This document shows, piece after piece, positions 32,935-45,124 of a DNA stretch of 64,000 nucleotides. Below the pieces are notes generated by a model. It made no database searches. It had not been told where the DNA came from and worked only from the letters and a program-made list of their open reading frames with translations. The stretch comes from Streptosporangium canum. GTDB taxonomy: Bacteria > Actinomycetota > Actinomycetes > Streptosporangiales > Streptosporangiaceae. Each line of letters begins with the position of its first letter. Within the stretch, counting starts at the first letter, position 1. Location of the stretch: the NCBI RefSeq assembly GCF_900113865.1, contig NZ_FOQY01000019.1, positions 1 through 64,000 on the forward strand, written 5' to 3'. The translations under genes and the position numbers were made by a program.

Positions 32935-33074
32935 CGTGTGCTCGTGCCGAAAGCGGACAAGGTGCGCCGTCGCTGAGAGCGGCGGCGCACAACCCCGGTT
33001 CTCGCCGTCGCTCCTGACCGTTGGCCAGGAGCGCCTTCGTGGCGCTCGGATTCCCCTTGTTCCGGAGCGCACTC

Positions 33075-34403
33075 ATGTTCGCCTTGTCTTCTCGTCAACG
33101 TCGGCGTGTCCTTTGGGCCGCCCTCATCTCTGATGCGGTGTTCCCGCTCGCGATCACCGGTGCGACGGCGGTCGTCCCCGATGTGACCGCGCGGCTGCCC
33201 GGTGCGGGTGCCCTGGGGCCGTGGATCGTCCTCGCCTACAACGGGCTCTTCGCCGCAGCCCTCCTGCTGGCGGGGGCGACAGCCGATCGCACCGCCCGCA
33301 CCCGGGTCTTCGCCGTCGGCAACATCGTCGTCGCAGCCACCGGGGTCCTGTCCGCCCTCGCTCCAGACCTGTTGTCTCTTGTGGTCCTCCGCGTGGTCGC
33401 CGGCGTCGGGGCGGCCATGTGCGCCGCCGGTGGATCGTCGATGATCCTGGCTGTGTACCCGCCGCAGGAGCGGCGTCGGGTGTACGGCTACGCGGGCGCC
33501 GTGCTGGGCAGCAGTCTGGCGCTGGGCCCGGTCGTCGCCCAGGCTCTCATGGCCATCGGAGGCTGGCCCCTCGTCTTCGTCGCGCCGGGGGCTGTCGCCG
33601 CCCTCGCGGCCCTGGCCACACTCGGGCTTCCGGGTCTTCGCAGCCCCGAGGTGCCCGATGAGTTCGACCTCGCCGGCGCCGTCCTCTTCGGGGTGACCAT
33701 CGCCGCCGCGGTGACCGCGCTCGGGCTGGGCCTCGGGGCCGGCGTCCCGTGGTGGGGGCCGGGGGGACTCGTCCTCGTCGCGGCAGCCGGCGCCACGTGG
33801 CTCGTCCGCGTGGAACGGCGTGCGCCTGATCCCGCGATCCCCGTGGACCTGTTGCGGATCCCCGCCTATCGGGCGTACGCCGTGTCGACGGGCGCCTTCA
33901 TGGGGATGCTCGTGGTGGGGTTGACCGTGCTCCCCCAGCTCGGCTCCGCCCGGAGCATGGGGCCGGGCGAGTCAGCGGTCATGCTCAGCCTGCTGACCGT
34001 GCCGTCGACGGTCTTTCCGCTTCTCGCCGCGCGGCTCGCGCGCCGATGGGCACGGCCGCTGGTGACGACCGCCCTGTCAGCCTGCACCGTCACCGCGGTC
34101 GTCCTCCAGGTGACCGACCATCCTGCCGCCCTTCTCGTCGCGGCCGGGGTCCTCGGGCTGTGTCTCGGGCTGACCGAAGGCGTCCCGGACGGGCAGGCGC
34201 TCAGGTATGTGCCCTCCCATCGCGGAGGGGCGGGCGCCGCGCTGTTCAGCACGGCGCGGATGAGTTTGGAGACACTCACCCTGGCGACTGCCACCGGGGT
34301 GATGGCGGCTCTCGGCCCCTCATCCGGACTGGCGGTCGCCGGAGCCGTGTGCCTCACCGCCGCCGTCATCGTCCGGCAAGCCGTCCCCTCCCGCGACACG
34401 TAG
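33075..34403 (+). CDS. MFS drug/metabolite exporter (DHA2-like)
   Basis: A 442-residue major facilitator with 12-14 hydrophobic segments. GATADRTARTRVFAVGN is the loop 2-3 motif, and VLRVVAGVGAAMCAAGGSSM the helix 4 region. The resemblance is to proton-driven multidrug exporters. ATG 33075 follows GGAG; a TTG at 33021 is rejected. It stands alone, with the decayed region upstream and 360 bases of non-coding DNA downstream. Confidence 0.83.
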   Translation: MFALSSRQRRRVLWAALISDAVFPLAITGATAVVPDVTARLPGAGALGPWIVLAYNGLFAAALLLAGATADRTARTRVFAVGNIVVAATGVLSALAPDLLSLVVLRVVAGVGAAMCAAGGSSMILAVYPPQERRRVYGYAGAVLGSSLALGPVVAQALMAIGGWPLVFVAPGAVAALAALATLGLPGLRSPEVPDEFDLAGAVLFGVTIAAAVTALGLGLGAGVPWWGPGGLVLVAAAGATWLVRVERRAPDPAIPVDLLRIPAYRAYAVSTGAFMGMLVVGLTVLPQLGSARSMGPGESAVMLSLLTVPSTVFPLLAARLARRWARPLVTTALSACTVTAVVLQVTDHPAALLVAAGVLGLCLGLTEGVPDGQALRYVPSHRGGAGAALFSTARMSLETLTLATATGVMAALGPSSGLAVAGAVCLTAAVIVRQAVPSRDT

Positions 34404-34690
34404 CCCCGGAGCGCACTCTCCTACCGGCGGCACGCCGCGCGTCCCCGCCGGCGGACGCCGTTCCCTGACATTTCCCGGTGGCCGTCCGTGCCCGCCGCCG
34501 GGAGACCGGAGGTCGAACCCCTGGCTTCTTTGCCGCAGCTCACCGTTGCCCGCCACCATGACCACCCCGGCGCGCCACCGGAGCCGCTTGCCGGGAACGC
34601 CGGGGATTCCGTCCGAAGGAATGCGCAGAGATCATGGGGGATTCGGTGCTACGTGTCGACTCTTGACAGAGGAATTCCGGGAGCTCACGC
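34404..34690. other. Non-coding gap upstream of the betaine region
   Basis: No gene was recognised in this stretch. A TTGACA at 34663 lacks a -10 at a usable distance. The base composition shifts to AT-rich after about 34650, which suggests that the promoter of the Rieske gene lies between 34650 and 34760. Confidence 0.5.
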
Positions 34691-34715
34691 TGTTGCGTAT
34701 AGCGCTTTGCGTTTC
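34691..34715 (+). promoter_or_regulatory. Shared element upstream of the betaine demethylase
   Basis: TGTTGCG, three variable bases, AGCGC, four mostly variable bases and CGTTTC. The same arrangement, with 19 of 25 bases identical, is found at 41066-41090 before the dimethylglycine oxidase gene. Both sites precede genes of the same pathway, so a common regulator, possibly the IclR protein at 38338, is inferred. Confidence 0.55.
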
Positions 34716-34756
34716 TTCTTGTAAAACCACTCAGCGTTCCTTCTTGTACAACCAGA
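34711..34756. repeat. Two direct repeats, 25-base spacing
   Basis: GTTTCTTCTTGTAAAACCA and GTTCCTTCTTGTACAACCA are identical at 17 of 19 positions and start 25 bases apart. They lie in the AT-rich promoter region, 10-55 bases before a short ORF. They could be a double binding site for an activator. Confidence 0.6.
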
Positions 34757-34766
34757 GGTGGGTGCG

Positions 34767-34871
34767 ATGATCCCCGCGCGCCCCCTTGCCGCCCTTCCGC
34801 GAGGCGAGGCCCACCGGCTGGTGGCCGAGGACGGCACCCTCTATGTCGTCCCGCCGGAGGAGGCGCCGTGA
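34767..34871 (+). CDS. 34-residue ORF coupled to the Rieske oxygenase gene
   Basis: ATG 34767, preceded by AGAGGTGGGTGCG, opens a 34-codon frame (start MIPARPLAALPRG, end VVPPEEAP). Its stop overlaps the Rieske GTG start as GTGA. It is rich in Pro and Ala, lacks a membrane segment and is not a family I recognise. Codon third positions are GC-rich, as in real genes. It may be a leader peptide or a small partner protein. Confidence 0.5.
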   Translation: MIPARPLAALPRGEAHRLVAEDGTLYVVPPEEAP

Positions 34872-35992
34872 CCGCCCTGCCGCCCAGCCTGATCTCCACC
34901 CTGCCCGGCGGCTACTACGCCGACGAGGGCGTCTTCGCCCTCGAGCAGGCGAAGATCTTCGAGTCGATGTGGTTCTGCGCCGTCCGGGCCTCCGACCTGG
35001 GCAGGCCCGGCGCTTTCCGGACGGTTCAGGTGGGGCGGGAGAGCGTCCTCGTCACCCGGGCCCGGGACGGATCGATCCGCGCCTTCCTCAACGTGTGCCG
35101 CCACCGGGGCGCCCGGCTCCGCACCGAGGAGTCCGGCGAGGTGAGGCATGCCTTCTCGTGTCCCTACCACGCCTGGACCTACGATCTCGAAGGCAGGCTG
35201 ATCGCCGCTCCGAACCTCACCGGGATGCCCGACGTGGACCGGGTCGCGTTCGGGCTGGTGAACGTCCACGTGCGGGAGTGGCTCGGCTATGCGTGGGTGT
35301 GTCTGGCCGACGACCCGCCGTCGTTCGAGGCCGACGTGGTCGGCGAGGTGGTGACCCGGCTGGGCGCCGAGGAGCCGATCGGGAACTACGGCGTCGACGA
35401 CCTCGCCGTGGGCCGCAGGATCGTCTACGACGTGAAGGCCAACTGGAAGCTCCTCGTCGAGAACTTCATGGAGTGCTATCACTGCGCCACCATCCACCCC
35501 GAGCTCACCGAGGTGCTCCCGGAGTTCGCCGACGGGTACGCGGCGCAGTCCTTCGTGGGGCACGGGGCGGAGTTCGGTGAGAACATCCACGGGTTCACGG
35601 TCGACGGATCGCAGGGCGTGGACCGGATCCCGGGGGTGGGCGAGGACCAGGACCGCCGTTACTACGCGATCACCATCAAGCCGCAGGTCTTCGTCAACCT
35701 GGTGCCCGACCACGTGATCATCCACCGGATGTTCCCCCTGGCGGCCGGCCGGACGATCGTCGAGTGCGACTGGCTGTTCCGCGAGGACGTCGTCGGGCGG
35801 GGCGCGGACCTCGGCCCGTCGGTCGAGCTCTTCCACCGGGTCAACGTGCAGGACTTCGAGGCCTGCGAGAGATGCCAGCCGGCGATGAGCTCCCGGGCGT
35901 ACGGCCGGGGCGGCGTCCTGGTGCCGAGCGAGCACCACATCGGGGCGTTCCACGACTGGGTGCTCGGCAGGCTGGGGGCGGCGTCGGCGTAG
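34868..35992 (+). CDS. Rieske non-haem iron oxygenase, probable glycine betaine demethylase (GbcA-like)
   Basis: A 374-residue ring-hydroxylating-type oxygenase alpha subunit. The Rieske centre is CRHRGARL with CPYHAW, and the mononuclear iron site is in NFMECYHCATIHPEL. The family includes glycine betaine monooxygenase GbcA, which releases formaldehyde to give dimethylglycine. That substrate fits the downstream dimethylglycine and sarcosine oxidases. The usual ferredoxin reductase GbcB is not in the window. The start is coupled to the 34-residue ORF. Confidence 0.8.
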   Translation: MTALPPSLISTLPGGYYADEGVFALEQAKIFESMWFCAVRASDLGRPGAFRTVQVGRESVLVTRARDGSIRAFLNVCRHRGARLRTEESGEVRHAFSCPYHAWTYDLEGRLIAAPNLTGMPDVDRVAFGLVNVHVREWLGYAWVCLADDPPSFEADVVGEVVTRLGAEEPIGNYGVDDLAVGRRIVYDVKANWKLLVENFMECYHCATIHPELTEVLPEFADGYAAQSFVGHGAEFGENIHGFTVDGSQGVDRIPGVGEDQDRRYYAITIKPQVFVNLVPDHVIIHRMFPLAAGRTIVECDWLFREDVVGRGADLGPSVELFHRVNVQDFEACERCQPAMSSRAYGRGGVLVPSEHHIGAFHDWVLGRLGAASA

Positions 35993-36077
35993 ATTGGGTG
36001 CTCGACAGCCGAATGCGGCGTCCGGGTGGCCGGCGATCCGGCGGAGAACCGGGATTCGGAAGAGAAGAGGTGCCGGG

Positions 36078-38337
<2,260 letters not shown>

Positions 38338-38366
<29 letters not shown>

Positions 38367-39129
38367 TGTCCCGCGCCCCGGCGACGAGGACCGGGGCGAG
38401 GTCGTGCAGCCGCTCCGCGCCGAGGCGGTAGGCCGGACCCGAGGCGCTGACCGCGGCGACGACCTCGCCGTCGTGGGAGCGGATGGGGGCCGCGACGGCG
38501 TTCAGCCCGGTCTCGTACTCCTCGACGGTGACCGCGTAGCCTCTGCGCCGGGCCTCGTCCAGCTGCTCTTCGAGAGCGGGGAGCGAGGTGATCGTGCCGG
38601 GGGTGTACCGCTCGAAGCCGGCGGCGTCGAGCAGCCGCGCCCGGTGGCGGTCGTCGAGGTGGGCCAGCAGCACCTTCCCGCTCGACGTGGCGTGCAGCGG
38701 GGTGAGCTGGCCGATCCAGTTCTGGACGGTGACCGCCGACGGTCCGCGGACCTGGTCCAGGTTCACCGCGTAGTGGGAGCGCAGGACGGCGATGTTGACC
38801 GTCTCGCCGATCTTCTCGGCGAGCCGCCGGCATACGGGGCGGCTCTGCTGGGTGAGGTCCAGCCGGGCGGCCACGCCGCCCGCGAGGCGGACCATTCCGA
38901 AGCCGAGCCGGTATTTCCCCCGGTCCTCGGCCTGCTCGACCAGGCCCCGGGACTCCAGCGCGCCGAGCAGCCGGAAGGCGGTCGACTTGTGGACGCCGAT
39001 CTCCACGGCGACCTCGCTGACACCGGCCTCCTGACGCCGGGAGAGGATCTCCAGGATGCTGATGGCCCGGTCGACCGACTGCACCCCGCCGGTGCCGTCA
39101 GCCCGGTGGCTGGAGGAGTCGTTGCCCAT
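38338..39129 (-). CDS. IclR-family regulator
   Basis: A 263-residue IclR protein. The winged helix is in VQSVDRAISILEILSRRQEA and EIGVHKSTAFRLLGALESRG, and the ligand-binding domain in the C-terminal two thirds (HATSSGKVLLAHL). It is divergent from the GMC oxidoreductase gene and convergent with the YdeP-like gene. It is a good candidate for control of the choline/betaine genes around it. ATG 39129 is chosen because it opens just before the helix-turn-helix; it lacks a strong ribosome-binding site. Confidence 0.86.
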
Positions 39130-39196
39130 AGCGGGACTGTAGGCGCTGTGCGGAACGCGCGTCCAACGCGCCCGTTCGACCTCCGTTGCGGATGGT

Positions 39197-39208
39197 GCAA
39201 TGGATTGC
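39197..39208. promoter_or_regulatory. Candidate IclR operator
   Basis: GCAATGGATTGC is an inverted repeat with 5-base arms and a 2-base centre, in the 133-base gap between the IclR gene and the GMC oxidoreductase gene. IclR proteins bind short palindromes at divergent promoters. Confidence 0.5.
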
Positions 39209-39262
39209 GGCATTCAGTACGATTGTTGATCTTACCTGCTGCTGTTGCGAGACGAGGCAGAC

Positions 39263-40903
39263 ATGTACGACTTCGTCATCGTGGGAGGCGGATCAGCCGG
39301 AAGCGCGCTGGCGAACCGGTTGTCCGCCGACCCCGCCAACCGGGTGCTGGTGCTGGAGGCCGGCCGGCCGGACTACCCCTGGGACGTCTTCATCCACATG
39401 CCCGCCGCGCTGACCTTCCCCATCGGCAGCCGGTTCTACGACTGGAAGTACGAGTCCGAGCCCGAGCCGCACATGAACGGCCGCCGGATCTATCACGCCC
39501 GCGGCAAGGTCCTGGGCGGTTCCAGCAGCATCAACGGCATGATCTTCCAGCGGGGCAATCCCCTGGACTACGAGCGCTGGGCTGCCGACCCGGGCATGGA
39601 GACCTGGGACTTCGCCCACTGCCTGCCCTATTTCAAGCGGATGGAGAACTGTCTCGCCGCGGACCCGGACGATCCGCTGCGCGGACACGGCGGGCCCCTG
39701 GTGCTTGAGCGCGGGCCGGTGCGCAACCCGCTGTTCGCGGCGTTCTTCGAGGCGGTGCAGCAGGCCGGCTACCCGCTGACCGACGACGTCAACGGATACC
39801 GCCAGGAGGGATTCGCCCGTTTCGACCGCACCATCCGCCAGGGCCGCCGGCTGTCCGCCGCGCGGGCCTACCTGCACCCCGTCAGGAGACGCCCCAACCT
39901 GGAGATCAGGACGCGGGCGTTCGTCACGAAGATCCTCTTCGAGGGGGGACGCGCCGTCGGCGTCGAGTGCGACGGCCGGACGGTCCGCGCGGGCGAGGTC
40001 GTCCTCTGCGGCGGCGCGATCAACTCCCCGCAGCTGCTCCAGCTCTCCGGCGTGGGCCACGCCGCGGAACTGGGCGCCCTCGGCGTCGACGTCGTGCACG
40101 ACCTGCCGGGGGTGGGGGAGAACCTGCAGGACCATCTGGAGGTCTACATCCAGTACGCCTGCGGGCGGCCGGTGTCGATGCAGCCCGCGATGAAGTGGCG
40201 CAACCGGCCGTGGATAGGCGCGCGGTGGCTGTTCCTGCGCAGCGGACCCGGAGCGACCAACCATTTCGAGGCGGGCGGTTTCGTCCGCGGCAACGACGAC
40301 GTCGACTACCCCAACCTGATGTTCCACTTCCTGCCCGTCGCCGTCCGCTACGACGGCTCCGCGCCCGCCGGCGGGCACGGCTACCAGGTGCACATCGGGC
40401 CGATGTACTCCGACGCGCGCGGCTCGGTGAAGATCAGAAGCACCGACCCCCGGGTCCACCCGGCGCTGCGGTTCAACTACCTGTCCACCGCGCGGGACCG
40501 GCGGGAGTGGGTGGAGGCGGTCCGGGCCGCCCGCGACGTCCTGACCCAGCGCGCGATGGACGAGTTCAACGCGGGGGAGCTGTCGCCCGGGCCGGAGGTC
40601 CGGACCGACCAGGAGATCCTGGACTGGGTGGCCAGGGACGGCGAGACCGCGCTGCACCCCTCCTGCACCGCCCGGATGGGCGTCGACGGCCTCGCCGTCG
40701 TCGATCCGCTCTCCATGCGGGTCCACGGCCTCGACGGGCTCCGCGTCGTGGACGCCTCGGTCATGCCGTACGTGACCAACGGCAACATCTACGCGCCGGT
40801 CATGATGGTCGCGGAGAAGGCGGCGGACCTGATCCTGGGCAACACGCCGATGGCGGCCGAACCCGCCGGCTTCTACCGGCACCGCGGGGGCGCGGACGGC
40901 TGA
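39263..40903 (+). CDS. GMC oxidoreductase, probable choline dehydrogenase (BetA-like)
   Basis: A 546-residue FAD enzyme of the glucose-methanol-choline family. Signatures: [19 protein letters not shown] (FAD binding), [35 protein letters not shown] and, at the C-terminus, [10 protein letters not shown] with [18 protein letters not shown]. The sequence is close to BetA-type choline dehydrogenases, which make betaine aldehyde and can also oxidise that to betaine. The downstream betaine demethylation route supports this. No betaine aldehyde dehydrogenase gene is seen nearby. Confidence 0.85.
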   Translation: MYDFVIVGGGSAGSALANRLSADPANRVLVLEAGRPDYPWDVFIHMPAALTFPIGSRFYDWKYESEPEPHMNGRRIYHARGKVLGGSSSINGMIFQRGNPLDYERWAADPGMETWDFAHCLPYFKRMENCLAADPDDPLRGHGGPLVLERGPVRNPLFAAFFEAVQQAGYPLTDDVNGYRQEGFARFDRTIRQGRRLSAARAYLHPVRRRPNLEIRTRAFVTKILFEGGRAVGVECDGRTVRAGEVVLCGGAINSPQLLQLSGVGHAAELGALGVDVVHDLPGVGENLQDHLEVYIQYACGRPVSMQPAMKWRNRPWIGARWLFLRSGPGATNHFEAGGFVRGNDDVDYPNLMFHFLPVAVRYDGSAPAGGHGYQVHIGPMYSDARGSVKIRSTDPRVHPALRFNYLSTARDRREWVEAVRAARDVLTQRAMDEFNAGELSPGPEVRTDQEILDWVARDGETALHPSCTARMGVDGLAVVDPLSMRVHGLDGLRVVDASVMPYVTNGNIYAPVMMVAEKAADLILGNTPMAAEPAGFYRHRGGADG

Positions 40904-41065
40904 CCGTACGGCCCGCCTCCCACCCACCGGTTTCTCCCGGCAGCGTGGGGGCAAGGCCGGCTGACCGTACGGCCCGCCCCTCCGGCCCCCCGCCGGAGAG
41001 GCGGACGGCCGCTCCTGCGGCGCCCCCCGATCCATCCTTGACCGAGCGGCCCGCAGGAGAGAACC

Positions 41066-41099
41066 TGTTGCGGGAAGCGCACTACGTTTCGAAGTGCGC
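41066..41099. promoter_or_regulatory. Shared element and large palindrome before dimethylglycine oxidase
   Basis: 41066-41090 repeats the element found at 34691. It overlaps an inverted repeat at 41077-41099: GCGCACTACG, a 3-base centre TTT, then CGAAGTGCGC (10-base arms with one mismatch). It ends 16 bases before the dimethylglycine oxidase ATG, so a bound regulator would overlie the start of the transcript. No terminator precedes it. Confidence 0.65.
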
Positions 41100-41115
41100 A
41101 ACGGCGGAGGTGGGT

Positions 41116-43542
41116 ATGGCAGGCCGTCGCGTCGTCGTCATCGGAGCCGGAGTCGTCGGCGCGGCCCTCGCGGACGAGCTCTCCGCGAGGGGCTGGGACG
41201 ACGTCACCGTCGTCGACCAGGGCGCCGTGCCGTCCACGGGGGGATCCTCCTCCCACGCCCCCGGGCTGGTGTTCCAGACGAACCCGTCCAAGACGATGAC
41301 GGAGCTGGCCCGCTACACCGTCGAGAAGTTCGTGTCGCTCGGCTGCTTCCTCCAGGTGGGCGGCCTGGAGGTGGCCACCACGCCCGAGCGGCTCCTCGAA
41401 CTGCGCCGCCGCCACGGCTGGGCCGTGGCCTGGGGGCTCCAGGCGCACCTGCTCACGCCCGCGGAGTGCCTGGAGCGGCACTCCCTGCTGGACCCCGGCC
41501 GGGTGCTGGGCGGCCTCTTCCTCCCCGGCGACGGCCTGGCACAGGCGGTGCGCGCCGTCGAGATCCAGCTCCGCCGCGCCGGGGAACGCGGCGTGCGCGT
41601 ACTGGACCGGCACGAGGTGCTGGACATCCGCGTCGAGGACGGCCGGGTCGCCGCCGTCGTCACCGATCGGGGAGAGATCCCGGCCGACCTGGTGGTCTGC
41701 TGCGGGGGCATCTGGGGCCCGAAGATCGCGGGCATGGTGGGGATGTCCCTCCCGCTTACCCCGATGGCGCACCAGCTCGCCTGGACCGGGCCCGTCCCCG
41801 CGCTGAGCGGGCAGACCGAGGAGGCCGTCCGGCCGATACTGCGCCACCAGGACGCCGACCTTTACTACCGGGAGCACTTCGAGCGGATCGGCATCGGCTA
41901 CTACGGGCACCGCCCGATGCCGATCCACCCCGACGAGATCCTCCCGATCGGCGCGGCGGAGGCGATGCCGTCGGTGATGCCGTTCACCGGGGACGACTTC
42001 GCCCCGGCGTGGAGCGAGACCCGGTCGCTGCTGCCCGCGACGCGGGAGGCCGAGGTGGCGGAGGGCGTCAACGGCCTCTTCTCCTTCACCACCGACAACA
42101 TGCCGCTGCTCGGCGAGTCACCCGAGGTCGGGGGCTTCTGGGTGGCCGAGGCCGTGTGGGTGACGCATTCGGCGGGCGTGGGCCGGGCCATGGCCGAGTG
42201 GCTGGCCGACGGCCACTGCTCGTCCTTCGACCTGCACGAGTGCGACGTCAACCGGTTCGAGCCCCACCAGCTCGCCCCGGAGTACGTCCTGACCCGCGGC
42301 TGCCAGAATTTCGTCGAGGTCTACGACATCATCCACCCGCTGCAACCGCCGGAGAACCTGCGCCCGATCCGCACCAGCCCCTTTTACTCCCGGCAGCGCG
42401 AGCTCGGCGCGTTCTTCCTGGAGGCCGGCGGCTGGGAGCGCCCCCAGTGGTACGGCGCCAACGCCGCGCCGGCCGAAGGCCGGGCCGTCCCCCGGCCGGA
42501 CGCGTGGGCCGCCCGCTACTGGTCGCCGATCGTCGCCGCCGAGGCCAGGGCCTCGCGGGAGTCCGTCGCGCTGTACGACATGAGCGCGCTCAAGCGGATC
42601 GAGGTCGGCGGCCGGGGGGCCGCCGCCTTCCTGCAGCGGGTCTCGACCGGAGACGTCGGCAAGCCCGTCGGCTCGGTGACCTACTGCCTGCTGCTGAACG
42701 CCGACGGCGGCATCCGCGGCGACATCACCGTCGCCCGGCTCGGCCCGGAGCTGTTCCAGATCGGCGCCAACGGCAACCTCGACCTCGACTGGCTCCACCG
42801 CCATCTCCCGGCCGACGGCTCGGTCGTGATCCGCGACATCACGGCGGGCACCTGCTGCGTCGGCGTCTGGGGCCCCCGCGCCCGTGACCTGATGGTCCCG
42901 CTGGCCGGCCCGGACTTCTCCCGGGACGGCTTCCGCTACTTCCGCGGCAAGCGCGGCCACGTCGGCACGGTGCCCGTCACCGCGCTCCGCCTCTCCTACG
43001 TCGGCGAGCTCGGCTGGGAGCTCTACACGACGGCCGACCTGGGCGCCAAGCTGTGGGACACCCTCTGGGAGGAGGGCCTGAGGCACGGGATCGTCGCCGG
43101 CGGCCGGGGCGCCTTCGACAGCCTCCGGCTGGAGAAGGGCTACCGCTCCTTCGGCACCGACATGACCTACGAGCACGACCCCTACGAGGCCGGCCTCGGC
43201 TCCGCCGTACGGAAGGAGGGCAAGGGCGACTTCATCGGCCGCGCGGCCCTCCGGGAGCGCCACGCCTCGGTGCGGCGCCGGCTGACCTGCCTGACGATCG
43301 ACGGCCCCGACGCCGTCGTCATGGGCAAGGAGCCCGTCTACGACGGCGAGAAGTGCGTCGGATACGTCACCAGCGCCGCCTACGGCCACACGATCGGCAG
43401 GGGCGTCGCCTACGCCTGGCTGCCGGCCGCGCTCTCCGTCCCCGGACAGACCCTCCACATCGGCTACTTCGACCGGCGGATCGCCGCCGCCGTCGCCGGG
43501 GAACCGCTCTACGACCCGGCGATGGACCGGCTGCGCGGCTAG
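41116..43542 (+). CDS. Dimethylglycine oxidase/dehydrogenase
   Basis: An 808-residue enzyme with an N-terminal FAD-dependent oxidase domain ([38 protein letters not shown] with His47 in the place of the covalent-flavin His) and a C-terminal GcvT-type folate-binding domain (from about 430; [20 protein letters not shown]). It oxidises N,N-dimethylglycine to sarcosine and passes the methyl group to tetrahydrofolate or releases formaldehyde. ATG 41116 follows GGAGGTGGGT. It starts the run of five genes to soxG. Confidence 0.9.
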   Translation: MAGRRVVVIGAGVVGAALADELSARGWDDVTVVDQGAVPSTGGSSSHAPGLVFQTNPSKTMTELARYTVEKFVSLGCFLQVGGLEVATTPERLLELRRRHGWAVAWGLQAHLLTPAECLERHSLLDPGRVLGGLFLPGDGLAQAVRAVEIQLRRAGERGVRVLDRHEVLDIRVEDGRVAAVVTDRGEIPADLVVCCGGIWGPKIAGMVGMSLPLTPMAHQLAWTGPVPALSGQTEEAVRPILRHQDADLYYREHFERIGIGYYGHRPMPIHPDEILPIGAAEAMPSVMPFTGDDFAPAWSETRSLLPATREAEVAEGVNGLFSFTTDNMPLLGESPEVGGFWVAEAVWVTHSAGVGRAMAEWLADGHCSSFDLHECDVNRFEPHQLAPEYVLTRGCQNFVEVYDIIHPLQPPENLRPIRTSPFYSRQRELGAFFLEAGGWERPQWYGANAAPAEGRAVPRPDAWAARYWSPIVAAEARASRESVALYDMSALKRIEVGGRGAAAFLQRVSTGDVGKPVGSVTYCLLLNADGGIRGDITVARLGPELFQIGANGNLDLDWLHRHLPADGSVVIRDITAGTCCVGVWGPRARDLMVPLAGPDFSRDGFRYFRGKRGHVGTVPVTALRLSYVGELGWELYTTADLGAKLWDTLWEEGLRHGIVAGGRGAFDSLRLEKGYRSFGTDMTYEHDPYEAGLGSAVRKEGKGDFIGRAALRERHASVRRRLTCLTIDGPDAVVMGKEPVYDGEKCVGYVTSAAYGHTIGRGVAYAWLPAALSVPGQTLHIGYFDRRIAAAVAGEPLYDPAMDRLRG

Positions 43543-43586
43543 GGCGCGGCAGGGCACCCCATGACCGCCTCACCGAAGGGACCGCG

Positions 43587-44813
43587 ATGAGCGTCCACGA
43601 CGCCGGCCCGCCCGAGCACCCCGACCGGCTGTGGAACAGCCCCGAGCCGGCGGCCTCCTACGACGTGGTGATCGTCGGAGGGGGCGGCCACGGCCTGGCG
43701 ACGGCCTACTACCTGGCCAGAGACCACGGGATCAGCAACGTGGCCGTGCTGGAGAGGGGCTGGCTGGCGGGCGGCAACATGGCCCGCAACACCACCATCA
43801 TCCGCTCCAACTACCTCCTGGAGGAGAGCGCGGGCATCTACGAGCACGCGCTGAAACTGTGGGAGGGGCTGGAGGAGGATCTCGGCTACCCGATCCTGTT
43901 CAGTCAGCGCGGCGTGCTCAACCTCGCCCACAGCCTGCAGGACGTCCGGGAGAGCGTGCGCCGGGTCAACGCCAACCGGCTCAACGGCGTCGACGCCGAG
44001 TGGCTCGAGCCCGAGGAGGTCAGGCGGGTCTGCCCGATCGTCGACGTCTCGCCCGGCGTGCGCTACCCGGTGCTGGGCGCGACCTACCAGCCCCGGGCCG
44101 GGATCGCCAGGCACGACAACGTCGCGTGGGGGTTCGCCCGCGCGGCCGCCGCGATGGGCGTCGACCTGATCGAGCACTGCGAGGTCACCGGGATCGACGT
44201 CGCCGGCGGGCGGGTGCGGGCCGTACGGACCACCAGGGGCCGCATCGCGGCGGGCAGGGTCGCGATGTGCGCGGCCGGTCACTCCTCGGTCGTGGCCCGG
44301 ATGGCGGGGCTGGACCTGCCGGTGCAGAGCCACCCCCTCCAGGCGCTGGTCTCGGAGCTGCTGGAACCCGTGCACCCGACGGTGGTCATGTCCAACGCCG
44401 TGCACGTCTACGTCAGCCAGGCGCACAAGGGCGAGCTGGTCATGGGGGCGGGCATCGACGCCTGCAACTCCTACCGGCAGCGCGGCGCCTTCCACGTCAT
44501 CGAGCGGCAGATGGCGGCGGCGCTGGAGCTGTTCCCCGTCTTCGCGCGGGCGCACGTGCTGCGGACCTGGGGCGGGGTGGTGGACGTCACCCCCGACGCC
44601 TCCCCGGTCGTGGGGCTCACCCCGGTCGAGGACCTCTACGTCAACTGCGGCTGGGGCACCGGCGGGTTCAAGGCCACGCCGGGGGTCGGCTGGTGCTACG
44701 CGCACACGATCGCCCACGGCGAGCCGCACCCGCTCACCGCCCCCTTCTCCCTCGAACGATTCACCACCGGCGCGCTCGTGGACGAGCACGGCGCCGCCGC
44801 GGTGGCCCACTGA
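43587..44813 (+). CDS. soxB: Sarcosine oxidase beta subunit
   Basis: A 408-residue FAD-binding oxidase subunit. It has [40 protein letters not shown] and, near the end, [20 protein letters not shown], all typical of heterotetrameric SoxB. It carries the catalytic flavin that oxidises sarcosine to glycine. It is followed by soxD, soxA and soxG in the standard order. ATG 43587 follows GAAGGGACC. Confidence 0.94.
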   Translation: MSVHDAGPPEHPDRLWNSPEPAASYDVVIVGGGGHGLATAYYLARDHGISNVAVLERGWLAGGNMARNTTIIRSNYLLEESAGIYEHALKLWEGLEEDLGYPILFSQRGVLNLAHSLQDVRESVRRVNANRLNGVDAEWLEPEEVRRVCPIVDVSPGVRYPVLGATYQPRAGIARHDNVAWGFARAAAAMGVDLIEHCEVTGIDVAGGRVRAVRTTRGRIAAGRVAMCAAGHSSVVARMAGLDLPVQSHPLQALVSELLEPVHPTVVMSNAVHVYVSQAHKGELVMGAGIDACNSYRQRGAFHVIERQMAAALELFPVFARAHVLRTWGGVVDVTPDASPVVGLTPVEDLYVNCGWGTGGFKATPGVGWCYAHTIAHGEPHPLTAPFSLERFTTGALVDEHGAAAVAH

Positions 44814-44848
44814 GACCATGGCGGCCCACTGAAGGAGACCGACAGTTG

Positions 44849-45124
44849 ATGCTCATCCCCTGTCCGTGGTGCGGGCCGCGCGACGAGGCCGAGTTCCACT
44901 ACGGCGGGCAGGCGCACGTCGCCTACCCCGCGGACCCGGCCGCCCTCTCCGACGCCGAATGGGCCCGCTACCTGTTCTTCCGCGACAACCCCAAGGGGCC
45001 CTTCGCCGAACGGTGGAGCCACGCGGCCGGCTGCCGCCGCTGGTTCAACGTCGTCCGGGACACCGCGACCAACGAGATCCACGCCGTCTACCGCGCGGGC
45101 GGGCAGAGGCCGGTGAGCCCGTGA
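44849..45124 (+). CDS. soxD: Sarcosine oxidase delta subunit
   Basis: A 91-residue zinc-binding subunit. The ligands are in IPCPWCGPRDEAEFHYGG and HAAGCRRWF. It lies between soxB and soxA and its stop overlaps the soxA GTG start (GTGA). SoxD helps hold the alpha/beta tetramer together. Confidence 0.93.
   Translation: MLIPCPWCGPRDEAEFHYGGQAHVAYPADPAALSDAEWARYLFFRDNPKGPFAERWSHAAGCRRWFNVVRDTATNEIHAVYRAGGQRPVSP

Noticed and set aside
33021-33074. TTG start for the MFS gene
   Set aside because: No ribosome site; ATG 33075 has GGAG upstream and begins just before the first membrane helix.
34663-34668. TTGACA as a -35 box for the Rieske operon
   Set aside because: No -10-like hexamer 16-18 bases downstream; the nearest TATAG is about 30 bases away.
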